DNA of 64,000 bases from Odobenus rosmarus divergens (lineage: Eukaryota > Chordata > Mammalia > Carnivora > Odobenidae): assembly GCF_000321225.1 (NCBI RefSeq), contig NW_004451665.1, forward strand, positions 205,922 to 269,921. Reading direction: 5' to 3'. This document shows, piece after piece, positions 1-10,499 of this stretch. Every line of letters starts with the position of its first letter. Position 1 is the stretch's first letter. The position numbers were made by a program, and so were the translations under genes. The notes beneath the pieces are model-generated. The model did not search any database. It had not been told where the DNA came from and saw nothing but the letters and a program-made list of their open reading frames with translations.

Positions 1-141
1 GGCGGTGGCCGGGCCTGGGGGGCCAAGAAGCCCCAGAGATGCTGGAGGTCTGGCTGTGCCTTCTTGCCCTCTGTCGGTATTAACCAGGTAGAGAGGGACA
101 ACTATTATCTCAGGCTGGGCTGAACTGGAGAAAGTGGCATC
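1..141 (-). CDS. SORBS1: SORBS1 coding exon 7 (partial, runs off left edge)
   Basis: SORBS1 is a cytoskeletal and signalling adaptor at focal adhesions and the plasma membrane, linking CBL, vinculin and flotillin-type partners to insulin signalling and actin. This exon codes for 47 residues of the proline-rich N-terminal region, beginning DATFSSSAQPEIIVV and continuing PLYLVNTDRGQEGTARPP, very close to human SORBS1 as I remember it. The acceptor is clear on the minus strand (TTATTTCCTACAG before GATGCC). The frame starts in phase 0, matching the phase-0 end of exon 6. In human this belongs to a large exon absent from the short mouse form, so it is probably alternatively spliced. The donor is outside the window. 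Identity is secure; the right boundary is secure, the left one is the window edge. Confidence 0.95.
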
Positions 142-839
142 CTGTAGGAAATAAGGGGGTCGTTATGTAAAGGGGCATGGCAGGGAAGAAGGAATTCCAT
201 ATTTAAACAGTTGAGACTGGACATGCAGTGATGTACTCTGAGAACTATTTAATCGGTGCCCATTCCTCAGAGTACATGAGACAGTCGGTGCTAGCCAGCT
301 GGCCTCCTGACACTCCATGACACAGAGGGAACCCCATCCAAGTTGACTTTCCATCCATCTATTTTTGAATCCTTTTAACACTTGAGAGAGAGAGAAAGAG
401 AACAACAGAACAGGCAGACAGGCTGTGTTTAGCCCCCCAACTGCTTGCAGAGCCCAAAAGCTTGGGAGCAAATACAGTTTCTTTGGCCCCTTGTGATAAA
501 ATATCGACACCCCGTATCTCAGCCTATTAGTCTATGGATCCCACACTCCGGCATACTTACATACTACCAGGGAAGAGAGAGAGGGACAGAGAGGGCTGTG
601 CCAAGGTGTTTAGAGAGCAGAATTCGGGACTCAGGCTGCGGCAATGTTGACAAGGAGAGGGAGGAGAGGCTGCTCAGAAAACAAGTGAGCTGCCTCCACG
701 AGTTTGGAGAGATGGTGTAGAAGACACACAAACATTCCTCATTCCTTGCCTTGGCTGGATAACACGGCTGCAAAAGGTAAGGTTCTTTTCTCTTCCGGTT
801 TTCGGGAGCAGAGGAAAGCTGGGGGCCTAGCACAGGTGG

Positions 840-1300
840 TCTCACCGCGTCTGGGAACGGAGGCCGAGCGCACAGGGAAGGGCTCGCGCCCCGGTTAGCG
901 GCATCTTTACGGATGTCAAAGAAGAGCTGGGGAGGGTCAGGAGGAGCAGAGGGTGGTGTCCCCGTGCCGGCTGTGCGGGACACAATGCTGGGAGCCGGTG
1001 CGTGAGCGCCTGCAGCTTCCAAGGGAGTGCCTGTGGCTGGGTCACGTGCAACACGAGAGGCGTCTTCTGCTGCCCCCCGGCAGATGTTATTGGATAAACA
1101 AGGTATGTATAAGCTGCTGACCTTTTTATTCCCATCTGCCTCATGACGTGGGTTAGAGCTCACATTCTCACTGTAAACTGTCCTGGTGGCCACATGGTGC
1201 TGCCGGGGTTGGGAGGAAGCACCGGGGAACACGGAACCTGGAAGCGAGGGCCCGGGGCGCGGCACACCTTTGGGGACGGGCTGGGGTCGTGAGGGCCTCT
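840..1300. promoter_or_regulatory. CpG-enriched intronic block
   Basis: By eye this stretch has roughly 30 CpG dinucleotides in about 460 bp and is clearly more GC-rich than its flanks, near the usual CpG-island threshold. It lies inside SORBS1 about 0.7 kb upstream (in gene orientation) of exon 7. It could be an intragenic promoter, a GC-biased conversion hotspot, or coding sequence of an unannotated exon. The count is approximate and no promoter motif was identified. Confidence 0.4.
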
Positions 1301-1436
1301 GCTGGCTGAGGGTGCTGGGGGGCACATAAGGCTTTGGTGAGCTCAGGTAGAGGGAGTCCTTGGAGGTACTGTGGATGGGGGGACGCTGCCATGCAAAGCG
1401 GTCTTTAGGGGGAGGAGGCCGAGGGGGAGAGAGAAC
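1122..1436 (-). CDS. Hypothetical SORBS1 cassette exon (phase 0-0, 105 codons)
   Basis: A 321-codon open frame on the minus strand (1529-564) is the longest in the window. Within it, a possible exon runs from an acceptor CTAAAG|GTTCTC at 1436 to a donor AAAAAG|GTCAGC at 1122. It would be 315 nt, exactly 105 codons, phase 0 at both ends, which fits between exon 6 (ends phase 0) and exon 7 (starts phase 0). The product is proline-rich, with PPRPPPPKDR (SH3-ligand-like) and PSRPQPVPK. Against it: the acceptor's pyrimidine tract is distant, other acceptor choices (1389, 1538) would be out of phase, I do not recall this peptide in human or mouse SORBS1, and GC-rich sequence gives long open frames by chance. 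Confidence 0.2.
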
Positions 1437-2510
1437 CTTTAGCATTATTTTCAAGAGATAGTATGAAAATGGGGAAAAAAGAAAGAGGAGGGAAATGGAA
1501 AGAAGGACCACCATTAGAAATAACACCATAACATGATCTGAAGAAAAACAATTCTTGACATGTTTTTAAGCAAACCCTGAGCTTAGCACTCCTCAAGGTC
1601 CCGACACTTCTCCTCCGGGTGAAGCCAAGGGCTGAATCATACTCACCTGGAGTGGCAGGCCTGACTCACATCTCAGCCCAGGAGAGGTCATGTGCTAAGT
1701 CAGTTTGACAGCGATCCTTGGCTGACCTGCACCCTTTGTTAGCCCTCCTGACTGACGGGTGCCCAAGGGCTCAAGGCTGGGGCCAGAGGCCCCAGAGCCC
1801 CCTCAGTTTTCTCACTCTCTTTTCCTCAAAGATTTCTCTCTCCATGCCCTTCATGCTAAAAGTTTAAGTTCACTGAAACGCTTGAATGTCTTTCATTCTC
1901 TTCCCTTAGGAAATAGAGAACTGGAAGAATCATCCTTATTTGTGTTCACAGGAGACAGATGTCTTAATTGAATCACTGAGATTTAGCACTCAATTCCATA
2001 AGCATAACAAATTAAAGCTCACCAAGAAGAGAATGCTAAGGATTTAGAATCCACCTGTGCTCTTTTCTCAGAGGAAGCAATTTGATGGAACTAATTATTA
2101 GGAGGAAGACAGGCAGGAGATTAAAAGCACGTAATCTCCTGTTCCAATGCACAGAGAACAGAGGGACCAGGCCACGAAGCACTTGATTTGCCTACCGAAT
2201 TCGACTGTGCCTGGTTCATCCAATTCCAGCCCCTTCCTCAGACAATCCCACAGTGGGGTTGTCTCACACTCCACCAGCCTCACACTCCTGGCTTAAGTAA
2301 GCCCAAAGCTCTGGTTCCAGGCTGAGAGCTAGGAAGCTGTGGGTCACATCTCATTCCCTCCACACAGCTCCCAGCGACTCCGTGGGTCTCAGTGGGGCAG
2401 AGGAAACAGGGTAAATCTCCAGAATGATCCTCATTTCAATGAGAACCGTCTGCCAATCCATGGCTCAACTAGAAATTAGACCAGAAAATGAGAAAAGTTT
2501 CTTTTCCTAG

Positions 2511-2874
2511 TGTTATGGATTAAATGTGCATGTCCCCCCAAAGTTCATATATTGAACCCCTGGCCCCAAGTGATGGTGTCTGGAGGTGGAGCCTGTAGGA
2601 GATAATTAGGGTGAGATGGGGTTATGAAGGTGGGGCCCCCATGATGGAGCCTTAGTGTCCTTATAAGAAGAGAGACCAGAGCTCACTCTTTCCACCAGGT
2701 GAGGACACAGTGAGAAGGTGGATGTCTACATGCCTGGAAGAGCGCCCTAACTAGGAACCAAATCAACTGGCACCTTGACTTTGGACTTCCCAGCCTCCAG
2801 AACTGGAGAAATAAATGTCTGTTGTTTAAGACACCTGTTTGTGGCATTTTGTTATAGCAGCCTAAGCTAAGACA
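2511..2874 (+). mobile_element. MLT1-type (ERVL-MaLR) solo LTR
   Basis: Begins TGTTATGGATTAAATGTG and ends CAGCCTAAGCTAAGACA, with the internal TCATATATTGAACCC, TCCTTATAAGAAG and AGAAATAAATGTCTGTTG blocks typical of MLT1/MST LTRs. Flanked by near-identical 5-bp duplications (CCTAG before, ACTAG after). It is an old non-coding LTR with no internal region. Confidence 0.85.
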
Positions 2875-2921
2875 ACTAGATTTTCCTCACTGCTCCCTAT
2901 CTTTAAAGACAGCCCAGTACT

Positions 2922-3117
2922 GGGGTGCCTGGGTGGCTCAGTCGTTAAGCGTCTGCCTTTGGCTCAGGTCATGATCCCAGGGTCCTGGGATCGAGCCCGC
3001 ATCAGGCTCCCTGCTCAGCGAGAAGCCTACTTCTCCCTCTCCCACTCCCCTTGCTTGTGTTTCCTCTCTCGCGGTGTCTCTGTCAAATAAAGAAATAAAA
3101 TCTTAAAAAAAAAAAAA
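2922..3117 (+). mobile_element. SINEC (CAN-SINE), full length
   Basis: tRNA-derived head GGGGTGCCTGGGTGGCTC, CT-rich body and poly(A) tail. It has an exact 11-bp target-site duplication AGCCCAGTACT at 2911-2921 and 3118-3128. Antisense to SORBS1. Confidence 0.97.
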
Positions 3118-4700
3118 AGCCCAGTACTAGAGGAAAACCAGAATGTCCTCTAAACGGCACAGGTCACGTGTATTACGAGTTTGGTCACTACCTGGTGAAT
3201 GGGTTATAACCAAAAACTGGGAGAGTGCAAGGGTGTGGGTCTGTTTGGGGGTTTTTATTTTATTTTTTGTGGACTGCAGGTAGAAAGGGGAAGGGTGAAT
3301 AGGTGAGAAATCAAGTTTTTTGAGTGTGGATTAGAATATCAGCCCCAGAAACAGTAAGCAACCTATCCCATAACAAACTCAGTTTTCAAGCTACAAGTAA
3401 CCCAGATCGAGAAGAAATGATCTGGATATCTTAGGTTAACTCGATGCCTATCCTTCCCACAGGGTGTCCATGACAGTGCCAGCAGAATGAGGCCATGTGC
3501 ACCAGCCAAAAACACAAACCGAACGGCCTGTCTTCAGTAGTTAGCAGGAGGAAAACCCTCCAGCTGGGACTTACTTGGTTTCCGTGAACTTACACTGGAG
3601 GTTGGGGCATGTTTCAGACTGAACAGTGCTCTCTAGAAACAAAACACTCGAACTAGCACGCAGCAAAGGGACTGCAGGCTAGGCTGAGTGAGAGTTGTCA
3701 GGGAGGTAGGCAAAAGACAATTTTGAATTTGGCTCAGATTTATTTACTTTTACTTTGAACCCGAGTGTCCCATGTGTGATTCCTTCTTGTCCAAAGATAG
3801 AAATCGGTTTCAATGAGTTTTTAACTTAATTTGGTTATGGCCATATAAGGTGCCAGGGTTGCATTACATCAGGCACAAGCCTTCCTGGGGCTTTGACCCT
3901 GCAGAGAGGATGCTTCCCCAGAGTGTTGACAATGCACTTAGAGCCAAAGGCCTTCCTGTCCTAAAGAAGGAGGGGGATAGGCCCTGTCATTTTATAAGGA
4001 ACTACTTTCTGATTTATTGTAAACATTGTAGGAACTAAATAGGCCGTTTTCATTCCTGCCTAGCTGGCTACTAATGAAATTCCATTTATCTTTGTAGAAG
4101 GTGGGGACAGGGAAGAAATGGGGCTGCTTGAAGAATCGGGTATGCTCCTAGTTGATATAGTTCCAGAAACTACCAATCTCTGCCTCCACTGGTGACCACA
4201 CGATGATGCTGTCAGAGAGAAGGAAGCCCTGGTTCCCCGTTCCTGGAGGGGAGGAGAGAAGGGCAGCAGGTCCAGGCTAGCAGGAGGGAAGGTAGCAAAT
4301 GGAAGCACCAGGAGACAGGACTGCCCTCTGGCCCCTGGGTCTCCTGGCCCCAACTCATTCCTTATAAGGAGATGCTAGGCCTGTGGGGCTCTAAGAGCTC
4401 TTTTCATCTGAAGCTGAGCCAAGGCAGTCGCCAGCCCAGCCCACCTGCTCCTGTCTCAGCCAGGGTATACTTACAGCTCTGGCAATGGCTTTAGGGACAA
4501 GAAACGATTTTTTGCATTCAGAAAACAAATCCAAGAAATAATGTATGCCCCAAAGTTCTTGAAAGTTGGGTGGCCAATTTGACACTGAATATACAGAATA
4601 AAACCTCTGTATCAGCAATCTGCCAGGTTCCCTTGAAGACACCTCAGTAAAAAAAAAAAATTCTTGGATAGTGACAGACAAAAAAATACATGGTTTGTAG

Positions 4701-4874
4701 GGGCGCCTGAGTGGCCCAATCGGTTGAGCGTCCAACTCTTGATTTCAGCTCAGGTTGTGATCTCAGGGTCGTGAGACTGAGCCCCTCATCTGGCTCCGCA
4801 CTCAGTGGGGAGTCTGCTTGAAGATTCTCTCCCTCTGCACACCCCCCACTCTCTCTAAAATAAATCTAAAAAAG
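4701..4874 (+). mobile_element. SINEC, older subfamily
   Basis: Head GGGCGCCTGAGTGGCCC followed by the older-type body (CCAACTCTTGATTTCAGCTC, GTGATCTCAGGGTCGTGAG). The flanking duplication (AAAATACATGG... and AAAATACACTA...) has diverged, consistent with an old insertion. Confidence 0.92.
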
Positions 4875-6369
4875 AAAATACACTATTTATAAGCGACACT
4901 ACAGGATGTTCACCCTTATGACAAGGCTCACCCTTATAAACTCCTTGACCACAATGTTTAACATCATGATCTGAACACAATGAATGCTCAATAAAGCTGT
5001 AGTAAATAAATGTATTTAAGAGGAATTTTTATTTACTTCACATGCTTTTAAAATTATCTCTTTAGAAGAGCTGTCTAAGAAGCTAAAAGGAACTTTGGGC
5101 TAAGGCACTGATAGGGGAGGAGGGTGTCCTTCCAAATTTGCCTTGAACTAATTAGCACCATTTCCTAACCCAGACAGGAGCCAACGGTATCCATTCCTGA
5201 GGCCGCAGACAGGAGCCTGGCGGCAGCACACTTACACACCAGGAAAGCTCTGGGAAGCAGAACGGCTATGGCAAGTCATTTACTGCATGGCTGTGTCCCA
5301 TGAGGGCCTCAGGAGGCCAGGCATACTTGTGGCTCTGGCCTGGCATGCACGTGTCTGGGCCTTGGGGAGACAAGCATGGCAGGGGCAGGAGGGCTTAGTG
5401 GGGCTGCGCAGAGACACCTCGAAGCCCAGAAAGACAAGGTTTGCAGGGAGGAAGGAAGACGTCATCTCTGACTCGGTTGCATTTCAGAGGCAGGTGCAAT
5501 TCTATGCCCTCAGGAGCAGGAGCAAGGGGGATCACTGGAGAAGTGGGGTGGGAACCAGGGTGGCGTTCGGAATCCCCAGGCCCCTGTGAGGTCTCAGAGC
5601 ACCTTCGCAGAAGACAGGCCCAGGAAAGTGGACCACACAAGGAACACGGTCCCGCCACATTTTTTTGAGCAGCACAGCTTGCTTTAAAAGAAAGTACTGC
5701 TCCATTCCATGGATGTTACTTTTATGTAAAAAAAAAAACCACTCTTCACATATCACCTGAATTAAAACAGGGGCTATTCTTTCATCAAAATAGCAGAGTA
5801 GCCACAGGGAGGGGAAGGAAGAATGATCAGGAAAACTTAGGGGAAAGACTTGAGCAAAATTATCCCTCCTCCAAGCTGTCCAACCTCAGGCGTTGCTCTG
5901 GGCTGCTGGATTTGGGGCCGGCCACAGCTACCTGTTTGTCATCTGTAAGGCTAGAGTTGCTGGAACTCTTACAGCAAATTAACGGAATAAACACGAGAGT
6001 GTACTCTTGACTATCCTGTTCCAGAGTATTTAACACACAGGCTCAGAACTCCCCCCCCGCCCGCCCCCCGCTTACTCAGGGCTAAACAGAGTCCCTTCTT
6101 CAGAACATTTCCACATGTGTTTCAGACCTAGAAAACACTGGGCTTACATTTCCTATTCCCTGGTATAGACCATCCTCATCCATGCCTCTGCGACCCTTGA
6201 TCCCCAACCTTTCACTCACTCTGGTCCTCGCAGAGCTTTTCCCGAGTTGGCCAAAAGCGCGACTCAGAACCTAGTCCGTTATCCAGCCAGGCAAGCAGGA
6301 GGTCACAAGCGTAGACTCAGAAGAGGTGCTGCTCACCAGTCCCCACCCCACCCTCCGGCACATGCCTAC

Positions 6370-6482
6370 CTGGGGCTTGTCGGCAGGAAGGTTGGGATGC
6401 ACGCTTCTGTAGCCCTTGGCAGCAAGTGAGGAGGGCTGCGCGTTTCCATTGGCATCAGCATTGGAAGAAAGCCTCCACTCAT
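6370..6482 (-). CDS. SORBS1: SORBS1 coding exon 6
   Basis: A 113-nt exon coding for residues 111 (split codon) to 148: (D)EWRLSSNADANGNAQ, then PSSLAAKGYRSVHPN and LPADKPQ. This matches the conserved SORBS1 N-terminal segment, and the ADKPQ ending matches mouse as I remember it. The acceptor is CCCATCTCTCAG|ATGAGTGG with a T-rich tract; the donor is GCCCCAG|GTAGGC. It enters in phase 1 and leaves in phase 0. The region is low-complexity, serine-rich and probably disordered, upstream of the SoHo domain. Separated from exon 5 by a very short intron of 121 nt. Confidence 0.96.
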
Positions 6483-6603
6483 CTGAGAGATGGGGGAAAA
6501 AAAAGAAAGCAAGCCCTCACTCAGAGGGAACACTCCCTGGTTCCCCTCTAACGGAAGTCCCTGGTGGAAGGTGGGGGCAGAAAAAATGCAGGAGAAGTCC
6601 TAC

Positions 6604-6630
6604 CTGCTGAGGGAGTCTCTGAGTCCAGAA
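6604..6630 (-). CDS. SORBS1: SORBS1 coding microexon 5 (27 nt)
   Basis: A 27-nt microexon coding for V-LDSETPSA-D with split codons at both ends, aligning with human GLEPEPSSAD at the same position and of the same length. The acceptor is GCACGTAG|TTCTGG, preceded by a long T-rich tract; the donor is TCAGCAG|GTAGGA. It is phase 1-1, so skipping keeps the frame; the mouse reference form, as I remember it, lacks this segment (HESK joined to SDEWRL). Likely an alternatively spliced microexon. The codon at the junction reads valine here where I recall glycine in human. Confidence 0.88.
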
Positions 6631-7324
6631 CTACGTGCGGTGCAGAAAGGATGAAAACAAGAAAAAGGGACAAACAGAAATGGTTACACTTGGAGGAAAC
6701 AAGCGCGTACCGCAGAGAAAGAGGAAAATCCAGCACCCCGTTGCCGGACACAAAATGCCCTCAGTCACGATGGCCTAATTACCATAGGAACCCACTCTAA
6801 ACCATGATGTGCTCACAGGCGCTGACCTTTGAAAACACAAGGCTCACATTCACAGTAATGAAGAAACAATTGTTCCTTGACATTCTTATTTTACGGACAA
6901 AAAGGCAACAGAATTCTCCCCTGCCAGGTCCCCAGTAACTCCCATTCCCCTTCTCCAACCCTGATGTGGGCTGGGAATGACCTCTCCTCATTAGCAGCCT
7001 GGGCTAATGAACAGACACGGGAGAGGGAGAAGTAGATAAGCACTTTTTCTGTGGTGACTGGCACTGGGCTAGGGGGAGAGCATGATTTAAGCCCAGAGGT
7101 ATCTGCTGTGATAACGACTTTTTTTTTCTCCCTGCCTGCTTCTCTTCTTTCCATTTAAATGAGCCACATAAACAATTCAAAATTGAATCACCCTGAGCTT
7201 TCATCACGCTAAAAGGCACCCTCGTCTCCCTTTAGCTGGCTACCACCCTGCCCTCCCAGCCATGCCCGGCACATCTCAGAGGCCCTGAACCCCTCCTAAC
7301 GTGAGCCCCCCTAGCACCAAGAGG

Positions 7325-7545
7325 CAGCAGAGCACAGGGGTTACCGGCTTGGCTGGGAAAGCAGTTGGCCCTCAGCTCAAGTCGTGGATCCACCACTGAT
7401 GGGCTCTGTGACCCTGAGCAAGTTCCAAGCCTGTTTTCCCATCTGAAAAGTGGGGATAATGAAATGCCTGCTTCCCAAGTGTTGCTATAAGGATTAAATG
7501 ACATAATGCATGAGAAATGCTTAGCATGGTGCCTGCCAGAGCTCA
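7325..7545 (+). repeat. MIR SINE
   Basis: Near-complete MIR core: CTCTGTGACCCTGAGCAAGT, TTTTCCCATCTGAAAAGTGG, GGATTAAATGACATAATGCA and GGTGCCTGCCAGAGCTCAAT in the standard order. Confidence 0.8.
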
Positions 7546-7610
7546 ATGTTTGCGATTTATCATCTTCCGCATCATCTCGTCTCTCCACTCTATCCTTCAC
7601 CTGGCCCGGA

Positions 7611-7912
7611 GGTCAGCACGCTCTTTCTGCAAAGGGCCAGACAGTATTTTCGGCACTGTGGGCCGTATGGTAGCAGTCGCAACCATTCAACCCTGCTGTC
7701 CTAGCACAAAAGCAGCCACAGATAATATGTAAATGAATGAATGTGGCAACACTGAAATTTGAATTTCATATAATTTTCGTATGCATCTAATACCATTCCT
7801 CTTGTGATTTTCCTTTTATCCATCTTTTCCTAAAAACCATTCTTAGTTCATGGGCTGTACAAAAAATAGGCATGGGCTAGATTTGGCCCACAGGCCGGTT
7901 TGCCAACTCCTG
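7611..7912 (+). mobile_element. Non-autonomous hAT (Charlie-type) MER element
   Basis: Begins GGTCAGCACGCTCTTTCTGC then AAAGGGCCAGACAG, and ends GATTTGGCCCACAGG then TTTGCCAACTCCTG. These are the inverted ends of a common MER hAT family. Internal GTCGCAACCATTCAACCC and AAAGCAGCCACAGATAATAT also fit. The subfamily was not determined. Confidence 0.75.
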
Positions 7913-7981
7913 AACTAGCCAACCCCTTAACTTCCTTCTTCGTGCCCTACCTACTCCTACCTTCCCCTAGAGAAAGAGAGT

Positions 7982-7996
7982 GAGCGAGCGAGCGAG
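7982..7996 (+). repeat. (GAGC)n simple repeat
   Basis: Short GAGC tract in a GA-rich context. Confidence 0.7.
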
Positions 7997-8129
7997 AGAC
8001 ACCAACACAGCAGCTCTCAGAGCCCCAACCCCATCTCCATGTGGATGCCTCCAGGACAAGAGGTGGGCTTTCCAGGTGGCAAGCTGAGGTTACCAACGTC
8101 ACTGACCACCAATCCAAGTGCCAAACACT

Positions 8130-8315
8130 GTTAGTCACTTCTGTACCTATTTCATATTTGATTTAGTCACACAACAGGTCTGTGGGGTAGGTGATCACTC
8201 TACTTCATGAATGAGGAAACAGAGGCCAAGTGACTTGCCCCAAATCACACAGCCAGGAAACACAAAGTACTCAGCCTAGGTCTCCAGAATCCAGGGCAGC
8301 ACTCTGCCTACCACC
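8130..8315 (-). repeat. MIR SINE (reverse)
   Basis: Reads as reverse MIR: CACACAACAGGTCTGTGGGG, GAATGAGGAAACAGAGGCCA, AGTGACTTGCCCCAAATCAC, ACAGCCAGGAAAC. Confidence 0.75.
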
Positions 8316-8425
8316 GTCAGCCACCAACCCCATCAGCCACCTATGTTCCAGGGAGGTGGTGGGAGCCAAAAAGAAACAGAAGGCAAGGCAGAGGTAAAGG
8401 TTTCGGGTGACCTGCATCCAGGTAC

Positions 8426-8820
8426 AGCAGTTTGGCTGCATCAGAATCAGCAGTGCACCTATTAGAACGGACTGTCTCCCCCTGCCCCCCGTGTTCCTGA
8501 CTCAGTAGATAGGAGGTAAAGCCTGGAACTGGACATTCCTTTTTTTTTTTTTTTTAAGATTTTTTTTTTTTAATTTGAGAGAGAGAGACACAGCGAGAGA
8601 GGGAATACAAGCAGAGGGAGTGAGAGAGGGAGAAGCAGGCTTCCCATGGAGTGGGGAGCCTGATGCGGGGCTCAATCCCAGGACCCTGGGATCACAACCT
8701 GAGCCGAAGGCAGACGCTTAACGACTGAGCCACCCAGGCACCCCATGGAACTGGACATTTCTAACATGTTTCCCAGGTGATGCTAAGACTGCCAGTCCAC
8801 AGTCCACCTTTGAAAACCAT
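8426..8820 (+). mobile_element. MER5A-like hAT element, split by a SINE
   Basis: The left part (8426-8537) has GCATCAGAATCAG and CTGACTCAGTAGATAGGAGG; the right part (8746-8820) has TTTCCCAGGTGATGCTAAGA and CACCTTTGAAAACCATG. Together they make a near-complete MER5A with a younger SINE inserted. Confidence 0.75.
8538..8745 (-). mobile_element. SINEC, full length, inserted in a MER5A-like element
   Basis: Poly(T) start, GAGAGAGACACAGCGAGAG body, and inverted head GAGCCACCCAGGCACCCC. Exact 14-bp target-site duplication TGGAACTGGACATT at 8524-8537 and 8746-8759. Sense orientation relative to SORBS1. Confidence 0.97.
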
Positions 8821-9039
8821 GATAAAAGGAATACGCAAAGAATATCCTTTTTCTGGGAAATTACTTTCTATTAACTTTTAACTATTCTGTATCCATTTTT
8901 GCTTTGTTTTCCCCTCTAAAACAGTCTTCACAGCATGTTTCGGTTGTATATTCCTTCAACAGGTTGCTGGTTACATTTCTGCCACCCCCTTATGCACAAT
9001 CCATAGGTATTTGTCTTCTCTTTCCAATCACATAGCTGG

Positions 9040-9220
9040 GGAACTTACAGGACTTGAGTTTCACGCACATTACTGCAATGTACTGGCTCCTGTGGCCGAG
9101 GGCAGGCTGCTAACCACTGTATATTTCCTTTTTCTCATCTATAAAATATGATCTGTACTCCACGGACACCTCACAGGGTTGCTGAAGATCCAGAGATCAG
9201 GCATGTGAAGGATCCTAAAA
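9040..9220 (+). repeat. MIR-like fragment
   Basis: Degenerate MIR order: TTTCTCATCTATAAAATATG, CACCTCACAGGGTTGCTG, then AGGCATGTGAAGGATCC. Confidence 0.5.
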
Positions 9221-9639
9221 AAATGACCATTTTTAACACTCAGCTGTAGCATCCATCCAGATCCCTGGCCCAGAGATTTCCCTACACATGGCAGGCCCTC
9301 AACCACTAGGTGACACAATGTGACAGTGGTGCCCGCAGCCCCCTGTCCCGCATCCATCAACTTCTGTTCCGTCTTCCTTTCTAATTCTTTCTTGTCCATC
9401 TCTGTCAAGTCATTCTACCAAATGTAGTAGATCTACATGCACACTGATCTCAATAGGTTCGGAGTGAGGGGCTACCCAGTGAAGGATGTGAGCTTTCTAC
9501 ATGGATACGGAGGCACATTATTTTGCATGCTCTTTGGTTCTTGGCTCGGTTGCTTCTATTCAGGTGGTGCTGACAAACAGATGTGTCATGGACAGTTGAG
9601 AGGAGTCTGTCCCTCCAAAGCACTAGTCGTGAAGGGACT

Positions 9640-9795
9640 ATAATTTTGGCATCAGATTGCCTAGCTCGAGTCCTTGCTAAATGCACATCCTGCAGCCAAA
9701 TGACTGTGAAATGAGAGGTTATCTACCTCTTTTGAGTCGTGAGGACTAAATAGGAACCTCTGGCATGAAGTAAGTGCTTAGTAAAAATGGACTCC
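9640..9795 (+). repeat. MIR-like fragment
   Basis: Contains TTTTGGCATCAGATTGCC, AAATGACTGTGAAATGAG, GAGGACTAAATAGGAACCTC and AGTAAGTGCTTAGTAAAAAT in MIR order. Confidence 0.5.
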
Positions 9796-10499
9796 AAAGC
9801 ATAAGGAAAAAAAGTTTCCCCAAACACAGAAATAAGTAAGAGTTGTTGACATCTACTGTTTGATAAATAGCTTTGAGAACATAATATCCTTGGGGATCAA
9901 CCCTCTTTTTCTTCTTATTCCAAGTCATTAAAACTGTTCCCCTCACCCTGCCCCAGAAAAGGCAGTTCCCAGGACCTCTCTGGGCATTCCTCTCTTCCTT
10001 AACAAAGGAGAGCCGAATTCCCAACATCCATCATCCTCTGTTACCTAGTCTTCTGAACCTTCAAGGTCGGCAGCAGCCCACAGCCACTTGCACCTGAGTA
10101 CGGCAGGTCAGATTTTATATACATAGTCATCAGTTGTTAACTCTTGGCTGAGGAGGCTGTCAAAATGCTTCTTTCAGTAAGTGTCACCTCAACGCTCCTG
10201 AAGGGGGAGGAGCATCTAGGAAAGCTGGATTCTAGATAGGTTTTGCAGCCCCGAAGAGACCGAGCCTTTCCAGGACAAGTATAATTTGTTTTATCTTATC
10301 TTTTCCTCTATCTCTTCTTTATACATAATCTTTTCTAGCCTGTGGACACAGCCTCCTGATACTTTCTTTTCTCTCATTCTGTGCTAATTTCAATTTGGTC
10401 TGCTTTGAAGTTGTTCTGCTGATCAGATCTTCTTGGGATCTTAGGACGACTTTTACTGAGTCAGATTTGATGTGTTCTAGTAGAGTATCCAAGAATTAG

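Larger units (their letters stand above)
142..6369 (-). other. SORBS1: SORBS1 intron between exons 6 and 7
   Basis: An intron of about 6.2 kb. It holds a GC/CpG-rich block with a long open frame near its 3' end (about 840-1440), one MLT1-type LTR (2511-2874) and two SINEs (2922-3117 and 4701-4874). Several strong isolated donor-like sites occur on the minus strand (for example GTAAGTATG near 560 and GTAAGTATA near 4470) without a convincing partner acceptor. I see nothing recognisable in about 3130-4690 or 4880-6360. Confidence 0.85.

Noticed and set aside
564..1529. A whole 321-residue membrane protein with a hydrophobic N-terminus and proline-rich tail
   Set aside because: The hydrophobic start is the T-rich tract of a splice-acceptor-like region read as codons, and the tail is GC-rich chance frame. 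Only the inner 105 codons are kept as a low-confidence exon.
4453..4490. A 14-nt microexon (TCCCTAAAG before, GTAAGTATA after) on the minus strand
   Set aside because: Not a multiple of three, and it would break the SORBS1 frame between two phase-0 junctions.
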